From the NCBI GenBank assembly GCA_902596205.1, contig CACJSY010000002.1, forward strand, positions 89,280 to 153,279: a DNA stretch of 64,000 bases, read 5' to 3'. The DNA comes from an uncultured Pelagibacteraceae bacterium. GTDB lineage: Bacteria; Pseudomonadota; Alphaproteobacteria; Pelagibacterales; Pelagibacteraceae. Shown piece after piece: positions 41,446 to 51,141 of this stretch. A program made the position numbers and the translations under genes. The notes under the pieces were generated by a model. That model saw only the letters and a program-made list of their open reading frames with translations. It did no database searches and was not told the DNA's origin. Numbering within the stretch: the first letter of the stretch is position 1; each line of letters begins with the position of its first letter.

Positions 41446-44313
41446 ATGATTGACGATAATTCAAAAGAATTTATTAAAAGACATATTGGTCCATCCAAGG
41501 AAGATCAGTCCAAAATGTTGCAATACGTTGGGTATAAATCATTAGAGGATCTAATGAGCAATACTGTGCCAGAAAAAATCTTATTAAAGGATGATCTTAA
41601 AATCGATCAGCCAATGTCAGAAAACGATGCTTTAAAAAAATTAAAATCTATATCTAAAAAAAATAAAATCTTTAAAAATTTTATTGGAATGGGATACTAT
41701 AATTCTATTACACCTAACGTAATACTTAGAAATATTTTAGAAAATCCAGGATGGTATACATCTTATACACCTTACCAACCTGAAGTGGCACAAGGTCGTC
41801 TTGAAATGCTTTTAAATTTTCAACAATCAATTATTGACTTAACAGGCATGGACATAGCTAATGCTTCTTTGTTAGATGAAGCAACAGCAACAGCAGAGGC
41901 AGTAGGATTAAGCCAGAGATTAGATAAGACAAATTCAAAAAAAATATTTATTTCAAGCAATTGCAATCCTCAGACAATTGATCTCATTAAAACGAGAACA
42001 AATCCTTTTGGTTTAGAATTGATCATTGGTGACGAAAAAAAAGAACTTTCAAAAATTAATGAAGATATAATTTGCGGTGTTTTATCTTATCCGGGAACTT
42101 TAGGTGAGATAAACGATCCTAGTGAAAGCATTAGTCAAATTCACAAAAAAAACGGAAAAGCTATTTTGGTTTGTGACTTATTGGCTTTAGCAAGATTAAA
42201 AACTCCAGCTGAACTTGGAGCTGATATTGCTGTTGGTAGCGCTCAAAGATTTGGTATCCCAATGGGTTACGGCGGGCCTCATGCAGCATTTTTTGCTACA
42301 AAAGAAGAATTTAAAAGATCAATGCCAGGAAGAATAATAGGCGTTTCAAAAGATAGACACGGAAAAAAAGCTTACAGGCTTTCTTTACAAACTAGGGAGC
42401 AACACATTAGAAGAGATAAAGCAACAAGCAATATTTGTACTGCCCAAGCTTTATTGGCTATCATTTCTGCTGCTTTTGCAATTTATCATGGACCTGAAGG
42501 AATACTTAAAATAGCGAATAGAACTTCTAAATTAGCAAAAATCTTTGCTGATAATATTAAAGCAAGCGGTTATAAAATTTTATCAGATCATTTCTTTGAT
42601 ACTGTTACGATTAAAACCAATGAAAAAACAAATCCTATTTTTGAGGCCTCACTAAAAGAGAATATAAACCTTAGAAAAGTTGATAAAGATCATTTATCTG
42701 TTGCGTTTGATGAAGCAAAAAAACTTGATGATGTTAACTTATTGTTAAAAATATTTGGAATATCTAAAGTAATTAAACAAGACGTTAAGGTTGAACTAGA
42801 TAATCTTCCAAAAAATCTTTTAAGAACTTCAAAATATTTAACTCATCCAGTTTTTAACAAATACCATTCTGAAACTGAGATGCTAAGATATCTAAAGAAA
42901 CTAGAAGATTGCGATATTGCACTTAATAGATCAATGATTGCTTTAGGTTCTTGTACAATGAAACTCAATGCAACAGCAGAATTAATTCCTATTACCTGGA
43001 AAGAGTTTTCACTTCCACATCCTTTTGTTCCTACAAATCAAATGGAAGGATATAAGATTCTTTTTAATGATCTAATAAACGATCTGAAAGAAATTACTGG
43101 ATATGACGCAGTATCTTTACAGCCTAACTCTGGGGCTCAAGGAGAGTATGCGGGTCTAATGACTATAAGAAAATTCCATAAAAACAATAAACAAGAAAAT
43201 CGTAACGTTTGTCTAATTCCGGACTCAGCTCATGGAACTAATCCAGCAAGTGCCCAAATGTGTGGGATGAAAGTGGTTGTAGTCAATTGTGACGACGATG
43301 GAAACGTGGATATAGATGACCTTAAAAATAAAGCTGAAAAACACTCAAAAGATTTAGCTGCTTTAATGGTTACTTACCCCTCTACTCATGGAGTATTTGA
43401 AGAAAAAATCATGGATATTTGTGAAGTAATCCATAAGCACGGCGGACAAGTTTACATGGATGGAGCAAATCTAAATGCACTTGTAGGTGTTGCAAAGCCA
43501 GGGAAATTTGGACCAGATGTTTGTCATATTAATTTACATAAAACATTTTGTATACCGCATGGTGGAGGCGGACCGGGAATGGGTCCAATCGCTTGTGCTA
43601 AGCATCTAGCTGATTTTTTACCAACACATGAAATTATTAAAGAGGCAGGCCCTAAGAATGGAATGGGAGCTGTATCAGCTGCTCCTTGGGGTAGCTCAAG
43701 TATACTTCCAATATCTTGGATGTATATAAAGATGATGGGTGCTGAAGGATTGAAAAAAGCCTCACAAGTTTCAATTTTAAATGCGAATTACATTTCAAAA
43801 AAATTATCCAAAGATTATAAAGTTCTTTACACTGGTAAAAATGGAAATGTTGCACATGAATGCATAATTGACATCCGACCAATAAAAGCAAGTTCAGGAA
43901 TTTCTGAGGAAGATTTAGCAAAAAGACTAATTGACTTTGGTTATCATGCTCCAACAATGTCATGGCCTGTCGCTGGTACAATCATGATTGAACCAACCGA
44001 AAGTGAAAATTTAGAGGAAATCGATAAATTTTGTAATGCACTTATAAAAATTAAAAAAGAAATTAATTTAGTAGAATCATCAAAGTTTGACAAAATAGAT
44101 AACCCGCTGAAAAATGCCCCACACACTTATGTCGAATTAGCTTCTAGTGAATGGAAGCATTCTTATTCTAGAGAGGAAGCAGCTTTTCCAACTGAGTATG
44201 TAAAAAATAATAAATATTGGGCACCAGTTGCTAGAGTAGATAACGTTTTTGGAGATAGAAATTTAGTATGTTCATGTCCTTCAATGGATGAATATAAAGA
44301 TGAAGCTGCTTAA
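41446..44313 (+). CDS. gcvP: glycine dehydrogenase (decarboxylating), P protein
   Basis: 955-residue single-chain P protein, with both homologous halves fused as in most Proteobacteria. It decarboxylates glycine using PLP bound to about Lys699 in HINLHKTFCIPHGGGGPG. RHIGPSKEDQ is the usual N-terminus; ALGSCTMKLNAT and SGAQGEYAGL are conserved in the second half. gcvL (lipoamide dehydrogenase) is not in the window and is presumably shared. Ties glycine uptake to one-carbon units. Confidence 0.97.
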   Translation: MIDDNSKEFIKRHIGPSKEDQSKMLQYVGYKSLEDLMSNTVPEKILLKDDLKIDQPMSENDALKKLKSISKKNKIFKNFIGMGYYNSITPNVILRNILENPGWYTSYTPYQPEVAQGRLEMLLNFQQSIIDLTGMDIANASLLDEATATAEAVGLSQRLDKTNSKKIFISSNCNPQTIDLIKTRTNPFGLELIIGDEKKELSKINEDIICGVLSYPGTLGEINDPSESISQIHKKNGKAILVCDLLALARLKTPAELGADIAVGSAQRFGIPMGYGGPHAAFFATKEEFKRSMPGRIIGVSKDRHGKKAYRLSLQTREQHIRRDKATSNICTAQALLAIISAAFAIYHGPEGILKIANRTSKLAKIFADNIKASGYKILSDHFFDTVTIKTNEKTNPIFEASLKENINLRKVDKDHLSVAFDEAKKLDDVNLLLKIFGISKVIKQDVKVELDNLPKNLLRTSKYLTHPVFNKYHSETEMLRYLKKLEDCDIALNRSMIALGSCTMKLNATAELIPITWKEFSLPHPFVPTNQMEGYKILFNDLINDLKEITGYDAVSLQPNSGAQGEYAGLMTIRKFHKNNKQENRNVCLIPDSAHGTNPASAQMCGMKVVVVNCDDDGNVDIDDLKNKAEKHSKDLAALMVTYPSTHGVFEEKIMDICEVIHKHGGQVYMDGANLNALVGVAKPGKFGPDVCHINLHKTFCIPHGGGGPGMGPIACAKHLADFLPTHEIIKEAGPKNGMGAVSAAPWGSSSILPISWMYIKMMGAEGLKKASQVSILNANYISKKLSKDYKVLYTGKNGNVAHECIIDIRPIKASSGISEEDLAKRLIDFGYHAPTMSWPVAGTIMIEPTESENLEEIDKFCNALIKIKKEINLVESSKFDKIDNPLKNAPHTYVELASSEWKHSYSREEAAFPTEYVKNNKYWAPVARVDNVFGDRNLVCSCPSMDEYKDEAA

Positions 44314-44322
44314 CCTTTTTTA

Positions 44323-45549
44323 ATGAAAATTGCTGTTATCGGCTCAGGTATCTCAGGATTATCTTCCGCATATTTTCTCTCAAAAAAATATAAAGTCGAT
44401 CTATATGAAAAAGATGACCACTTTGGAGGCCATTCTTTTACCTACGAGATAAAAGAAGGCGATAAAATTGTTCCAGTAGATTTAGGCTTTATTGTTTTTA
44501 ATGAGGTTACCTATCCAAATTTAGTAAATTTTTTTAATGAATTGAAAGTTCCTTATGAAAAAAGTGATATGTCATTTTCTGTATCAATAAAGAATAGTAA
44601 TGTTGAATATAGCGGAAGTGGTTTAGGAGGGATTTTTGCTAATAAACTAAATTTTTTTAATTTAAAATTTTTATATATGATTAGAGAGATAATTTCATTT
44701 TATAAAACTGCTCCAGAATTGCTTGAAAGCGAGATTAAAGAGGAGACTCTAGGAAATTTTCTTAATAAAAAAAAGTTATCAAAATACTTCATTGAGTATC
44801 ACTTAATACCTATGGTTGCTGCTATTTGGTCAATGCCATTCAATAAAGCAAAGGAAATGCCATTAAAATTTTTTTTAAATTTTTTTACAAATCATGGTTT
44901 ATTTAAATTTAAAAATAGACCGCAATGGTACACAGTTTCAAATAGAAGTAGAGCCTATGTAAAAAAAGTAACAGATAAAATTAGTGGAGAAATTTTTAAA
45001 AACTATAAAGTGGATAAGTTAATTAGAAGCGATGATAATATCAGAGTGATTATTGGTAATGAATATGTTGACTATGATCAAGTAGTTCTAGCTTCCCATG
45101 CAGACCAAAGTTTAAGAATGATAGAAAAACCAACCGAACAAGAAAAAAATATATTAGAAAAGTTTATTTACGTGAATAATGAGGCTTTTTTACATACTGA
45201 TAAAAGATTAATGCCTGATAAAAAAAGGGCTTGGTCTAGTTGGAATTCCGTTTCAGATGGAGAAAAGACATGCATTACCTATTGGTTAAATAAATTACAA
45301 AACTTAGATACATCTAAAGATTATTTTTTAACATTAAACCCTGTTTATAAAATTAACGAAAATTCTGTTATAAAAAAAGTTAACTTTACCCACCCATATT
45401 TGAATTCAAAGAATACCGCGCTTCAAAAAGATCTAAGATTAATACAAGGAAAAAAAAGGACTTGGTTTTGTGGAAGTTATTTTGGTTACGGATTTCATGA
45501 AGATGGATTAAAATCGTCTATAGATTTGATAAATTACTTTAAAATTTGA
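44323..45549 (+). CDS. FAD-dependent amine-oxidase-type flavoprotein
   Basis: 408 residues. IAVIGSGISGLSSAYFLSKK is the FAD motif, followed by DLYEKDDHFGGHS and VPVDLGFIVFNEVTYPNL. The ending GSYFGYGFHEDGLKSSIDL is the characteristic C-terminal motif of predicted NAD/FAD proteins found next to DUF1365 and CFA-synthase genes. A related flavoprotein acts as a fatty-acyl desaturase in furan-fatty-acid formation in Rhodobacter; that role here is inference. First of a five-gene run. Confidence 0.86.
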   Translation: MKIAVIGSGISGLSSAYFLSKKYKVDLYEKDDHFGGHSFTYEIKEGDKIVPVDLGFIVFNEVTYPNLVNFFNELKVPYEKSDMSFSVSIKNSNVEYSGSGLGGIFANKLNFFNLKFLYMIREIISFYKTAPELLESEIKEETLGNFLNKKKLSKYFIEYHLIPMVAAIWSMPFNKAKEMPLKFFLNFFTNHGLFKFKNRPQWYTVSNRSRAYVKKVTDKISGEIFKNYKVDKLIRSDDNIRVIIGNEYVDYDQVVLASHADQSLRMIEKPTEQEKNILEKFIYVNNEAFLHTDKRLMPDKKRAWSSWNSVSDGEKTCITYWLNKLQNLDTSKDYFLTLNPVYKINENSVIKKVNFTHPYLNSKNTALQKDLRLIQGKKRTWFCGSYFGYGFHEDGLKSSIDLINYFKI

Positions 45550-46307
45550 TGAACTCCTGCATTTACAATGGTGAAGTGACGCATACAAGATTTAAACCTG
45601 TAAGGCACTTTTTAAAATATAAAACTTTTTCATTATTAATTGATTTAGATGAAATTAATCAATTAGACAGATCAATAAATATTTTCTCTCACAATAAGTT
45701 TAATATTTTCAGCTTTTATGACAAAGATCATGGAGAACGAGATGGAAGTGATTTAAAAGAGTGGGTTCTTAAAAACATTAGCAAGTTCAATATAAAAGGT
45801 AAAATTAATAAAGTTAAAATACTTTGTTATCCAAGAATTTTTGGCTATGTGTTCAACCCTTTAAGTATTTTTTACTGCTACGAGGACAATAAATTGAAGG
45901 CGATTTTTTACGAGGTAAAAAACACTTTTAATGAGCAGCACACATATATTTTTAAAATTAAAGATAATGAAGAAATAGCACAAAAATGCAAAAAAAAGTT
46001 TTATGTATCGCCATTTATAGATATGGAAACTTACTATAATTTTAAATTACTCAATCCCAACGATAAACTCTCGGTCTTTATTAAACAAACAGACTTGATA
46101 GGAACAGTTTTAACAGCTACCCAAACTGGAGAGAAAAAAGAATTTAGCTCTAAACAACTCATGTTTAACTTTTTTAAGTATCCATTAATGACAATTAAAA
46201 TTATTAGTTCGATACATTTTGAAGCATTACTTTTATGGAAAAAAGGGGCAATATACAGAAAAAGAAATACTAAATTGAAAAATAATTTAAGTTACGAGGA
46301 ATATTAA
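45546..46307 (+). CDS. DUF1365 family protein
   Basis: 253 residues. YNGEVTHTRFKPVRHFLKYKTFSLLIDLDE opens the protein, and CYPRIFGYVFNPLSIFYCYED with YEVKNTFNEQHTYIF is the diagnostic DUF1365 core. Function is unproven, but the family almost always sits between this flavoprotein and a CFA-type methyltransferase, as here. It overlaps both neighbours. Confidence 0.9.
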   Translation: MMNSCIYNGEVTHTRFKPVRHFLKYKTFSLLIDLDEINQLDRSINIFSHNKFNIFSFYDKDHGERDGSDLKEWVLKNISKFNIKGKINKVKILCYPRIFGYVFNPLSIFYCYEDNKLKAIFYEVKNTFNEQHTYIFKIKDNEEIAQKCKKKFYVSPFIDMETYYNFKLLNPNDKLSVFIKQTDLIGTVLTATQTGEKKEFSSKQLMFNFFKYPLMTIKIISSIHFEALLLWKKGAIYRKRNTKLKNNLSYEEY

Positions 46308-47497
46308 TGAGTTTAATAAAAATTTCAGAAAGATTCGTTCTAAATAATTTGAAAAAAATCTCACAAGGAAATCTTAAGCTTATAAATTATGATGGAAAAG
46401 TTTTTCATTTTGGTGATTTAGAGAGCAAATTATCCTCAAATATCAAAATTAATAAACCCAATTTTTACCTAAACGTCGTTATGGGTGGAAGCTCAGCTTT
46501 AGGAGAAGCTCATATGAAAAAAGATTTTTATACATCAAATTTAACAAATTTAATTGAACTTACAGCGAGAAATATCAATACAATTTATACTTTTTCAGGA
46601 AGTTTAAAATTACAAAAAATCAAAAATTTTATAAAAAAAATATTTGCATCAAATACAAAATCTAAAAGTAAAAAATATATTTCAAAACATTATGATTTAG
46701 GGAATGAATTTTTTTCATTGTGGCTTGATAAATCTCTTACTTATTCCAGCGCAGTCTATAAAAATGAGAAAGATGATTTAGAAATCGCTCAAAGAAATAA
46801 ATTTCAAGAGCTTATAAATTTAATGAATATAAAAGATGGTAATAAGGTTTTAGAGATAGGGTGTGGTTGGGGCGGTTTTGCAGAATTCTTAGCTAAAAAT
46901 TATGATGTGAGTGTAGACTGTATCACGATTTCAAAAAATCAATATGAGTTTGCCAAAAAGAAGATTTTCAACTCAGGGCTCAATAATAAAGTTAATGTTA
47001 AGTTTTTAGATTACAGAGATCTCAAGGAAAAATACGATCACGTAGCATCAATAGAAATGATAGAGGCTGTCGGTGAAAAATATATGGATCAATATTTTGG
47101 TACAATTAAAAATGTTCTTAATCACAATGGCACTGCTGCAATTCAAGGCATCGTGATTAAAGATGACTTATTTGAAAGATATAGAGCTAATGAGGATTTT
47201 ATTCAAAAATATATTTTTCCAGGCGGGTTCTTGCCCTCAATAAAATTTATGGAAAATCTAATTAAAAAAAATGATTTAAATCTAGAAAAAATTAATACTT
47301 ACTCTGATGATTATGCCAGAACTTTAGCAACTTGGAGAAAAAATTTTTTAGGTGCTTGGGAAAAAATTAGCCCACTTGGTTTTGATGAATATTTCAAGCG
47401 TATGTGGGAATTTTATTTATCTTATTGCGAAGGGGGCTTTAAGTCTAGAAACATTAACTTGATTCAATTCTCTTTGTCTAATAGATATTCGTCATGA
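46307..47497 (+). CDS. cyclopropane-fatty-acyl-phospholipid synthase family methyltransferase
   Basis: 396 residues. SKHYDLGNEFFSLWLDKSLTYSSAVY and the SAM motif VLEIGCGWGGFAEFLA (near residue 181) are diagnostic, with IEMIEAVGEKY and the late RRMWEFYLSYCEGGF-like RMWEFYLSYCEGGFKSRNIN. It adds a methyl or methylene from SAM to unsaturated acyl chains in membrane lipids. Whether the product is a cyclopropane, a methyl-branched or a furan precursor fatty acid is not decidable by eye. It overlaps DUF1365 by one base and the lipoprotein by four. Confidence 0.92.
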   Translation: MSLIKISERFVLNNLKKISQGNLKLINYDGKVFHFGDLESKLSSNIKINKPNFYLNVVMGGSSALGEAHMKKDFYTSNLTNLIELTARNINTIYTFSGSLKLQKIKNFIKKIFASNTKSKSKKYISKHYDLGNEFFSLWLDKSLTYSSAVYKNEKDDLEIAQRNKFQELINLMNIKDGNKVLEIGCGWGGFAEFLAKNYDVSVDCITISKNQYEFAKKKIFNSGLNNKVNVKFLDYRDLKEKYDHVASIEMIEAVGEKYMDQYFGTIKNVLNHNGTAAIQGIVIKDDLFERYRANEDFIQKYIFPGGFLPSIKFMENLIKKNDLNLEKINTYSDDYARTLATWRKNFLGAWEKISPLGFDEYFKRMWEFYLSYCEGGFKSRNINLIQFSLSNRYSS

Positions 47498-48018
47498 AAA
47501 AATTTATAGTAATATTTTTACTTATTTTAACAACAGGATGTGCAAATAAAATGAAACCAACAGATTTTAAAGATCAAAAACCAAGACTAGTTATCGAAAA
47601 TTATTTATCGGGTAACGTCAAAGCTTGGGGAGTATTACAAAATAGATCTGGAAAAGTTACGAGACAATTTAAAGCTGATTTAAACGGAAAATGGGATGGA
47701 TCTCAATTAATTTTAGACGAAGTTTTTGATTGGAATGACGGGGAAAGCCAAACTCGTCAATGGACTATTAAAAAAATTGATGAACATAACTATGAGGGAA
47801 CAGCCTCTGATGTAGTTGGGACAGCTAAAGGATATTCATATGGTCCAGCTTTTAAATTTGAATACGTATTGCTGGTGCCAGTCAAAGGTAAAAATATTAA
47901 AATTACTTTTGATGATTGGATTTTCATGCAGGATGAGCGCGTAGCAATTAATAGAGCTATAATGACCAAGTTTGGAATAAAAGTTGCAGAATTAACTGTA
48001 ATGTTTGTAAAAGATTAA
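47494..48018 (+). CDS. DUF3833 lipoprotein
   Basis: 174 residues. The lipobox LTTGCAN places the lipidated Cys at about residue 16. The beta-rich body (LVIENYLSGNVKAWGVLQNRSG, QFKADLNGKWDGSQLILDE, WTIKKIDEHNYEGTASDVVG) matches DUF3833. Usually found with CFA-type and DUF1365 genes, as here, so a lipid-related envelope role is plausible. Coupled to the methyltransferase gene. Confidence 0.88.
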   Translation: MKKFIVIFLLILTTGCANKMKPTDFKDQKPRLVIENYLSGNVKAWGVLQNRSGKVTRQFKADLNGKWDGSQLILDEVFDWNDGESQTRQWTIKKIDEHNYEGTASDVVGTAKGYSYGPAFKFEYVLLVPVKGKNIKITFDDWIFMQDERVAINRAIMTKFGIKVAELTVMFVKD

Positions 48019-48019
48019 T

Positions 48020-48604
48020 ATGTTTGAGCTCCCAAAACTAGATTACAATAATTCAGCTCTTTCTCCAATAATGTCAGAACAAACTTTGGATTTGCATCAT
48101 GGCAAACATCATCAAACATATATTACAAATCTAAATAACTTTATAAAAGGCTCTGAATATGAAAAATTGTCTTTGGAAGATATAATTAAAAAATCATCAA
48201 ACGAAAAAAAAGCAGGAATTTTCAACAATGCTAGCCAACACTGGAATCACAATCTTTTTTGGAAGTGCATGAAACCTAATGGCGGAGGAAATGTTCCATC
48301 CAAACTTGAAAATAAGATTAAAAAAGATTTTGGAGGTTTTGAAAAATTTAGGGAGGAATTTATCAATGCCGGAGTTACTCAGTTTGGATCTGGATGGTGT
48401 TGGTTATCTTTAAAAGAAGATAAGCTTGTAGTAACTAAATCACCAAATGCTGAAAACCCAATAATTCATAATATGAAACCAATATTGGGATGTGATGTTT
48501 GGGAGCACTCTTATTATTTAGATTACAGAAATAAAAGACCAGCTTATTTAGAAAATTTTTTTGATAAACTTATTAATTGGGAATACGTTGACTCTCTTCT
48601 TTAA
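48020..48604 (+). CDS. sodB: superoxide dismutase (Fe type)
   Basis: 194-residue Fe/Mn superoxide dismutase. Metal ligands are His27 (LDLHHGKHHQTY), His in NHNLFWK, and the Asp/His of GCDVWEHSYYLDY. The Gln in ASQHWNHNLFW is the position that marks iron enzymes. No signal peptide, so cytosolic. The stop of the DUF3833 gene is two bases upstream, so superoxide detoxification is co-expressed with the lipid-modification set. Confidence 0.94.
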   Translation: MFELPKLDYNNSALSPIMSEQTLDLHHGKHHQTYITNLNNFIKGSEYEKLSLEDIIKKSSNEKKAGIFNNASQHWNHNLFWKCMKPNGGGNVPSKLENKIKKDFGGFEKFREEFINAGVTQFGSGWCWLSLKEDKLVVTKSPNAENPIIHNMKPILGCDVWEHSYYLDYRNKRPAYLENFFDKLINWEYVDSLL

Positions 48605-49357
48605 TTATCGTTTGATAAGTTTGTCTACTAAAAATAAATAGATTTTATAAGGCAAAATTCTTAAAAATTTTAAAGTTAAAGTTAATCCTTTTGGGAAATG
48701 AATTTCAAAAGCATTTCCTTTTACCAAGCCATTATAAATTTTATCTGCAGCGTATTCAGGAGTTTTTAAAAATGGCATAGGAAACTCATTTTTATCGGTC
48801 AAAGGAGTTTTAATGAATCCTGGTGATATAACTGAGACCCTAACTCCAAATTTTTTAAAATCAAAGTAAATACTTTCACTAAAATTAGTTAGAGCAGCTT
48901 TTGAGGGACCATAACCACTAGAATTTGGCAAACCTCTATAACCTGCAATCGAGGAAACTATCGAAATATGTCCAGATTTCTTATTTTTAAAATAATCCTC
49001 AACAACTTTTACACAATCAATAACCCCTAAAAAATTAACATTAATAACATTTTTTATTTTATCTGGATCTATATTTTGCTCGTCTTTGGGCTCGTATGTT
49101 CCGCTTGAAAACAAACATATGTCCAATTCGCCGAGTTCATTTAAAATATTTTTAAACGTATTATTTATTTGAGATCTATCAGTAACGTCTAAAGGAAAAG
49201 AGGAAATATTTTCATTTTTAGCTAACTCATCCAACAATTCTTTTCTTCTAGCTGAAACTGCAACTTTCCAACCTTCTTTTGCAAATTTTTCTGCAACTGC
49301 CTTGCCAATTCCACTACTTGCTCCAGTGATCCAAATTTTTTTATGATTTTCAGACAT
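48605..49357 (-). CDS. short-chain dehydrogenase/reductase
   Basis: 250 residues. The N-terminal NAD(P) motif is TGASSGIGKAVAEKF, with LDVTDRS and the catalytic SYK-type triad: Ser in SIVSSIAGY, then SSGYGPSKAAL with Tyr and Lys. The C-terminal 60 residues carry a hydrophobic, basic segment (KGLTLTLKFLRILPYKIYLFLVDKLIKR), suggesting membrane association. Substrate unknown. It ends one base from sodB and is divergent from tspO. Confidence 0.88.
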   Translation of the reverse strand: MSENHKKIWITGASSGIGKAVAEKFAKEGWKVAVSARRKELLDELAKNENISSFPLDVTDRSQINNTFKNILNELGELDICLFSSGTYEPKDEQNIDPDKIKNVINVNFLGVIDCVKVVEDYFKNKKSGHISIVSSIAGYRGLPNSSGYGPSKAALTNFSESIYFDFKKFGVRVSVISPGFIKTPLTDKNEFPMPFLKTPEYAADKIYNGLVKGNAFEIHFPKGLTLTLKFLRILPYKIYLFLVDKLIKR

Positions 49358-49381
49358 TAATTAGTTATATCTTATAAAGTT

Positions 49382-49843
49382 GTGAAAAATAAATACTTAT
49401 CTTTAATAATTATACTATTAATAACCTTTATTGCACCGATGATCGGCAGCTATGCGACAACAACTTTTAAAGAGCCCTGGTACTCACAAATTATTTTACC
49501 GAGTTTTAATCCTCCAAGCTGGGTTTTTGCTCCTGTATGGTCAACATTATATTTTTTAATGTCATTTGCAATTTGGAAAGTTTGGATAAAATCTTTTGAA
49601 ACGAAATTATTAAAAATTTACTTTATTCATTTATTTTTTAATAGTACATGGAGCGTAGTATTTTTTGGTTTTCACTTAATTGGTATAGCTCTAGTAAATT
49701 TAGTAATTATATTAATATTTATTATAATCTTAATGAAAGAGTATTTTTCTCTGGATAAAATAAGTTTTTATTTAATGATCCCTTATTTTGCTTGGTCAAG
49801 CTATGCATTAATTCTAAATAGCTCAATTTTTCTATTAAACTAA
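49382..49843 (+). CDS. tspO: TspO/MBR family protein
   Basis: 153-residue five-helix tryptophan-rich sensory protein. PWYSQIILPSFNPPSWVFAPVWSTLYFLM is the family signature, and NSTWSVVFFGFHLIG the second. Start is GTG at 49382. TspO binds porphyrins and in Rhodobacter affects light/oxygen responses. Here it sits among redox and photo-stress genes. It overlaps the convergent HPP gene by four bases. Confidence 0.93.
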   Translation: MKNKYLSLIIILLITFIAPMIGSYATTTFKEPWYSQIILPSFNPPSWVFAPVWSTLYFLMSFAIWKVWIKSFETKLLKIYFIHLFFNSTWSVVFFGFHLIGIALVNLVIILIFIIILMKEYFSLDKISFYLMIPYFAWSSYALILNSSIFLLN

Positions 49844-50310
49844 AACCATCTAATTGGGTAATTTCTTTTTAGGAGATACCGATTTATTATTATAGATAAA
49901 ACAATGATGACTATTGAACCAACTATTACAGGAAAAACAATATAACCTAACGATACGTCAGCAAATAATGCTATTAATGGGTTTGCGGCTGCAGGTGGGT
50001 GTATAATTTTAAAATACATCATTAATGTTACCGTAGTCCCTACAGATAATCCAAGTGTTAGGTAAGACATCCCTAAAAATTCATTAAAAAGTATTCCTAT
50101 TATGATTGCTAATAAGTGACCAAAAAAAACATTTGTAGGTTGGGCAAATTCACTTTCATGAAATACCAATACAATTAAAGTAGATGATCCAAAAGAAAAC
50201 ATTAACCAAAAACCTGTGGATGTTTCAAAGCTAAGGAAAGAGAGAATTCCAATAATTATTGAACCAAATAGTCCTGCGAGTAAAGGTTCAAATTTTTTTG
50301 ATATTTTCAT
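49840..50310 (-). CDS. HPP family membrane protein
   Basis: 156-residue protein with four to five helices. YFKIIHPPAAANPLIAL carries the HPP motif that names the family, and FGSSTLIVLVFHESEFAQPTNVFFGH is its usual first conserved region. HPP proteins have been linked to nitrite transport in plastids, but function in bacteria is uncertain. Divergent from hisN by 35 bases. Confidence 0.85.
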   Translation of the reverse strand: MKISKKFEPLLAGLFGSIIIGILSFLSFETSTGFWLMFSFGSSTLIVLVFHESEFAQPTNVFFGHLLAIIIGILFNEFLGMSYLTLGLSVGTTVTLMMYFKIIHPPAAANPLIALFADVSLGYIVFPVIVGSIVIIVLSIIINRYLLKRNYPIRWF

Positions 50311-50345
50311 ATATATTTTTTTTTAAATTAAGCTATATACACATA

Positions 50346-51140
50346 ATGGATTATAACAAACCATTCAACTTTCTCAAAAATTTACCACCTAAGTTGAACT
50401 CATTTTATAAAATAAAATCTAAATCTGGCTTGGTAGTAAGCAATAAATCAAAGTCAAAAAAAAATTTTGATCCAGTAACTAATTTTGATAGAGCATTTGA
50501 AAAATATATTCGATCGCTTATTAATAAAAAGTTTCCAAAAGACTCTATTATCGGAGAGGAGTTTGAAGATAAATTTTTATTAAATGATTATAAATGGTCT
50601 ATCGATCCAATAGATGGCACAAGAGCTTTCGTTATTGGAGCTCCTACATGGTCGAATTTAATAAGCTTATCATTTGAAGAAAAATCTTTGATAGGCTTAG
50701 CTAATTTTCCAGAGCTAGATAAATATTATATTAATGATAAAAAAAAATCTTATTGCTATAAAAATAAAAAAAAATTTATTTTAAAATCATCCAATAATAA
50801 TAATTTAAAAACAATTAAGATAATTGGAAATTTTCATGGAACATTAAGCTATGAAAAACAACGCAAAGTTATTAAAAGATTTGGTTGGTCTTTCAGATTA
50901 GCTGGGTTTGATGCGTTGAATTATTGTTTATTAGCTGAGGGGAAAGTTGACGCTGTAATCGAAGCAAACTTAAAACCTTATGATATACTTCCTTTAATCC
51001 CAATAATAAAAAACTCTGGGGCAATAGTTACAAATTGGAAGAATGAACCAGCAGAAAATGGTGGTAATATTCTAGCAACATCCAATAAAATTTTGCATAA
51101 TAAGATTTTAAATTTATTAAAACCATTTGCTAGAAAGTAG
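50346..51140 (+). CDS. hisN: inositol-monophosphatase family protein, probable histidinol-phosphatase
   Basis: 264 residues from the ATG at 50346 (MDYNKPFNFL); a longer frame upstream overlaps the divergent HPP gene. Metal-binding motifs are GEEFEDK (about residue 70), DPIDGTRAFV (residues 87-95) and LAGFDALNYCLLAEGKVDAVIE near 190. The GEE-DPIDGT spacing and short length suit HisN-type enzymes rather than SuhB, but this is a judgement by similarity. The symbol is tentative. Confidence 0.8.
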   Translation: MDYNKPFNFLKNLPPKLNSFYKIKSKSGLVVSNKSKSKKNFDPVTNFDRAFEKYIRSLINKKFPKDSIIGEEFEDKFLLNDYKWSIDPIDGTRAFVIGAPTWSNLISLSFEEKSLIGLANFPELDKYYINDKKKSYCYKNKKKFILKSSNNNNLKTIKIIGNFHGTLSYEKQRKVIKRFGWSFRLAGFDALNYCLLAEGKVDAVIEANLKPYDILPLIPIIKNSGAIVTNWKNEPAENGGNILATSNKILHNKILNLLKPFARK

Positions 51141-51141
51141 A

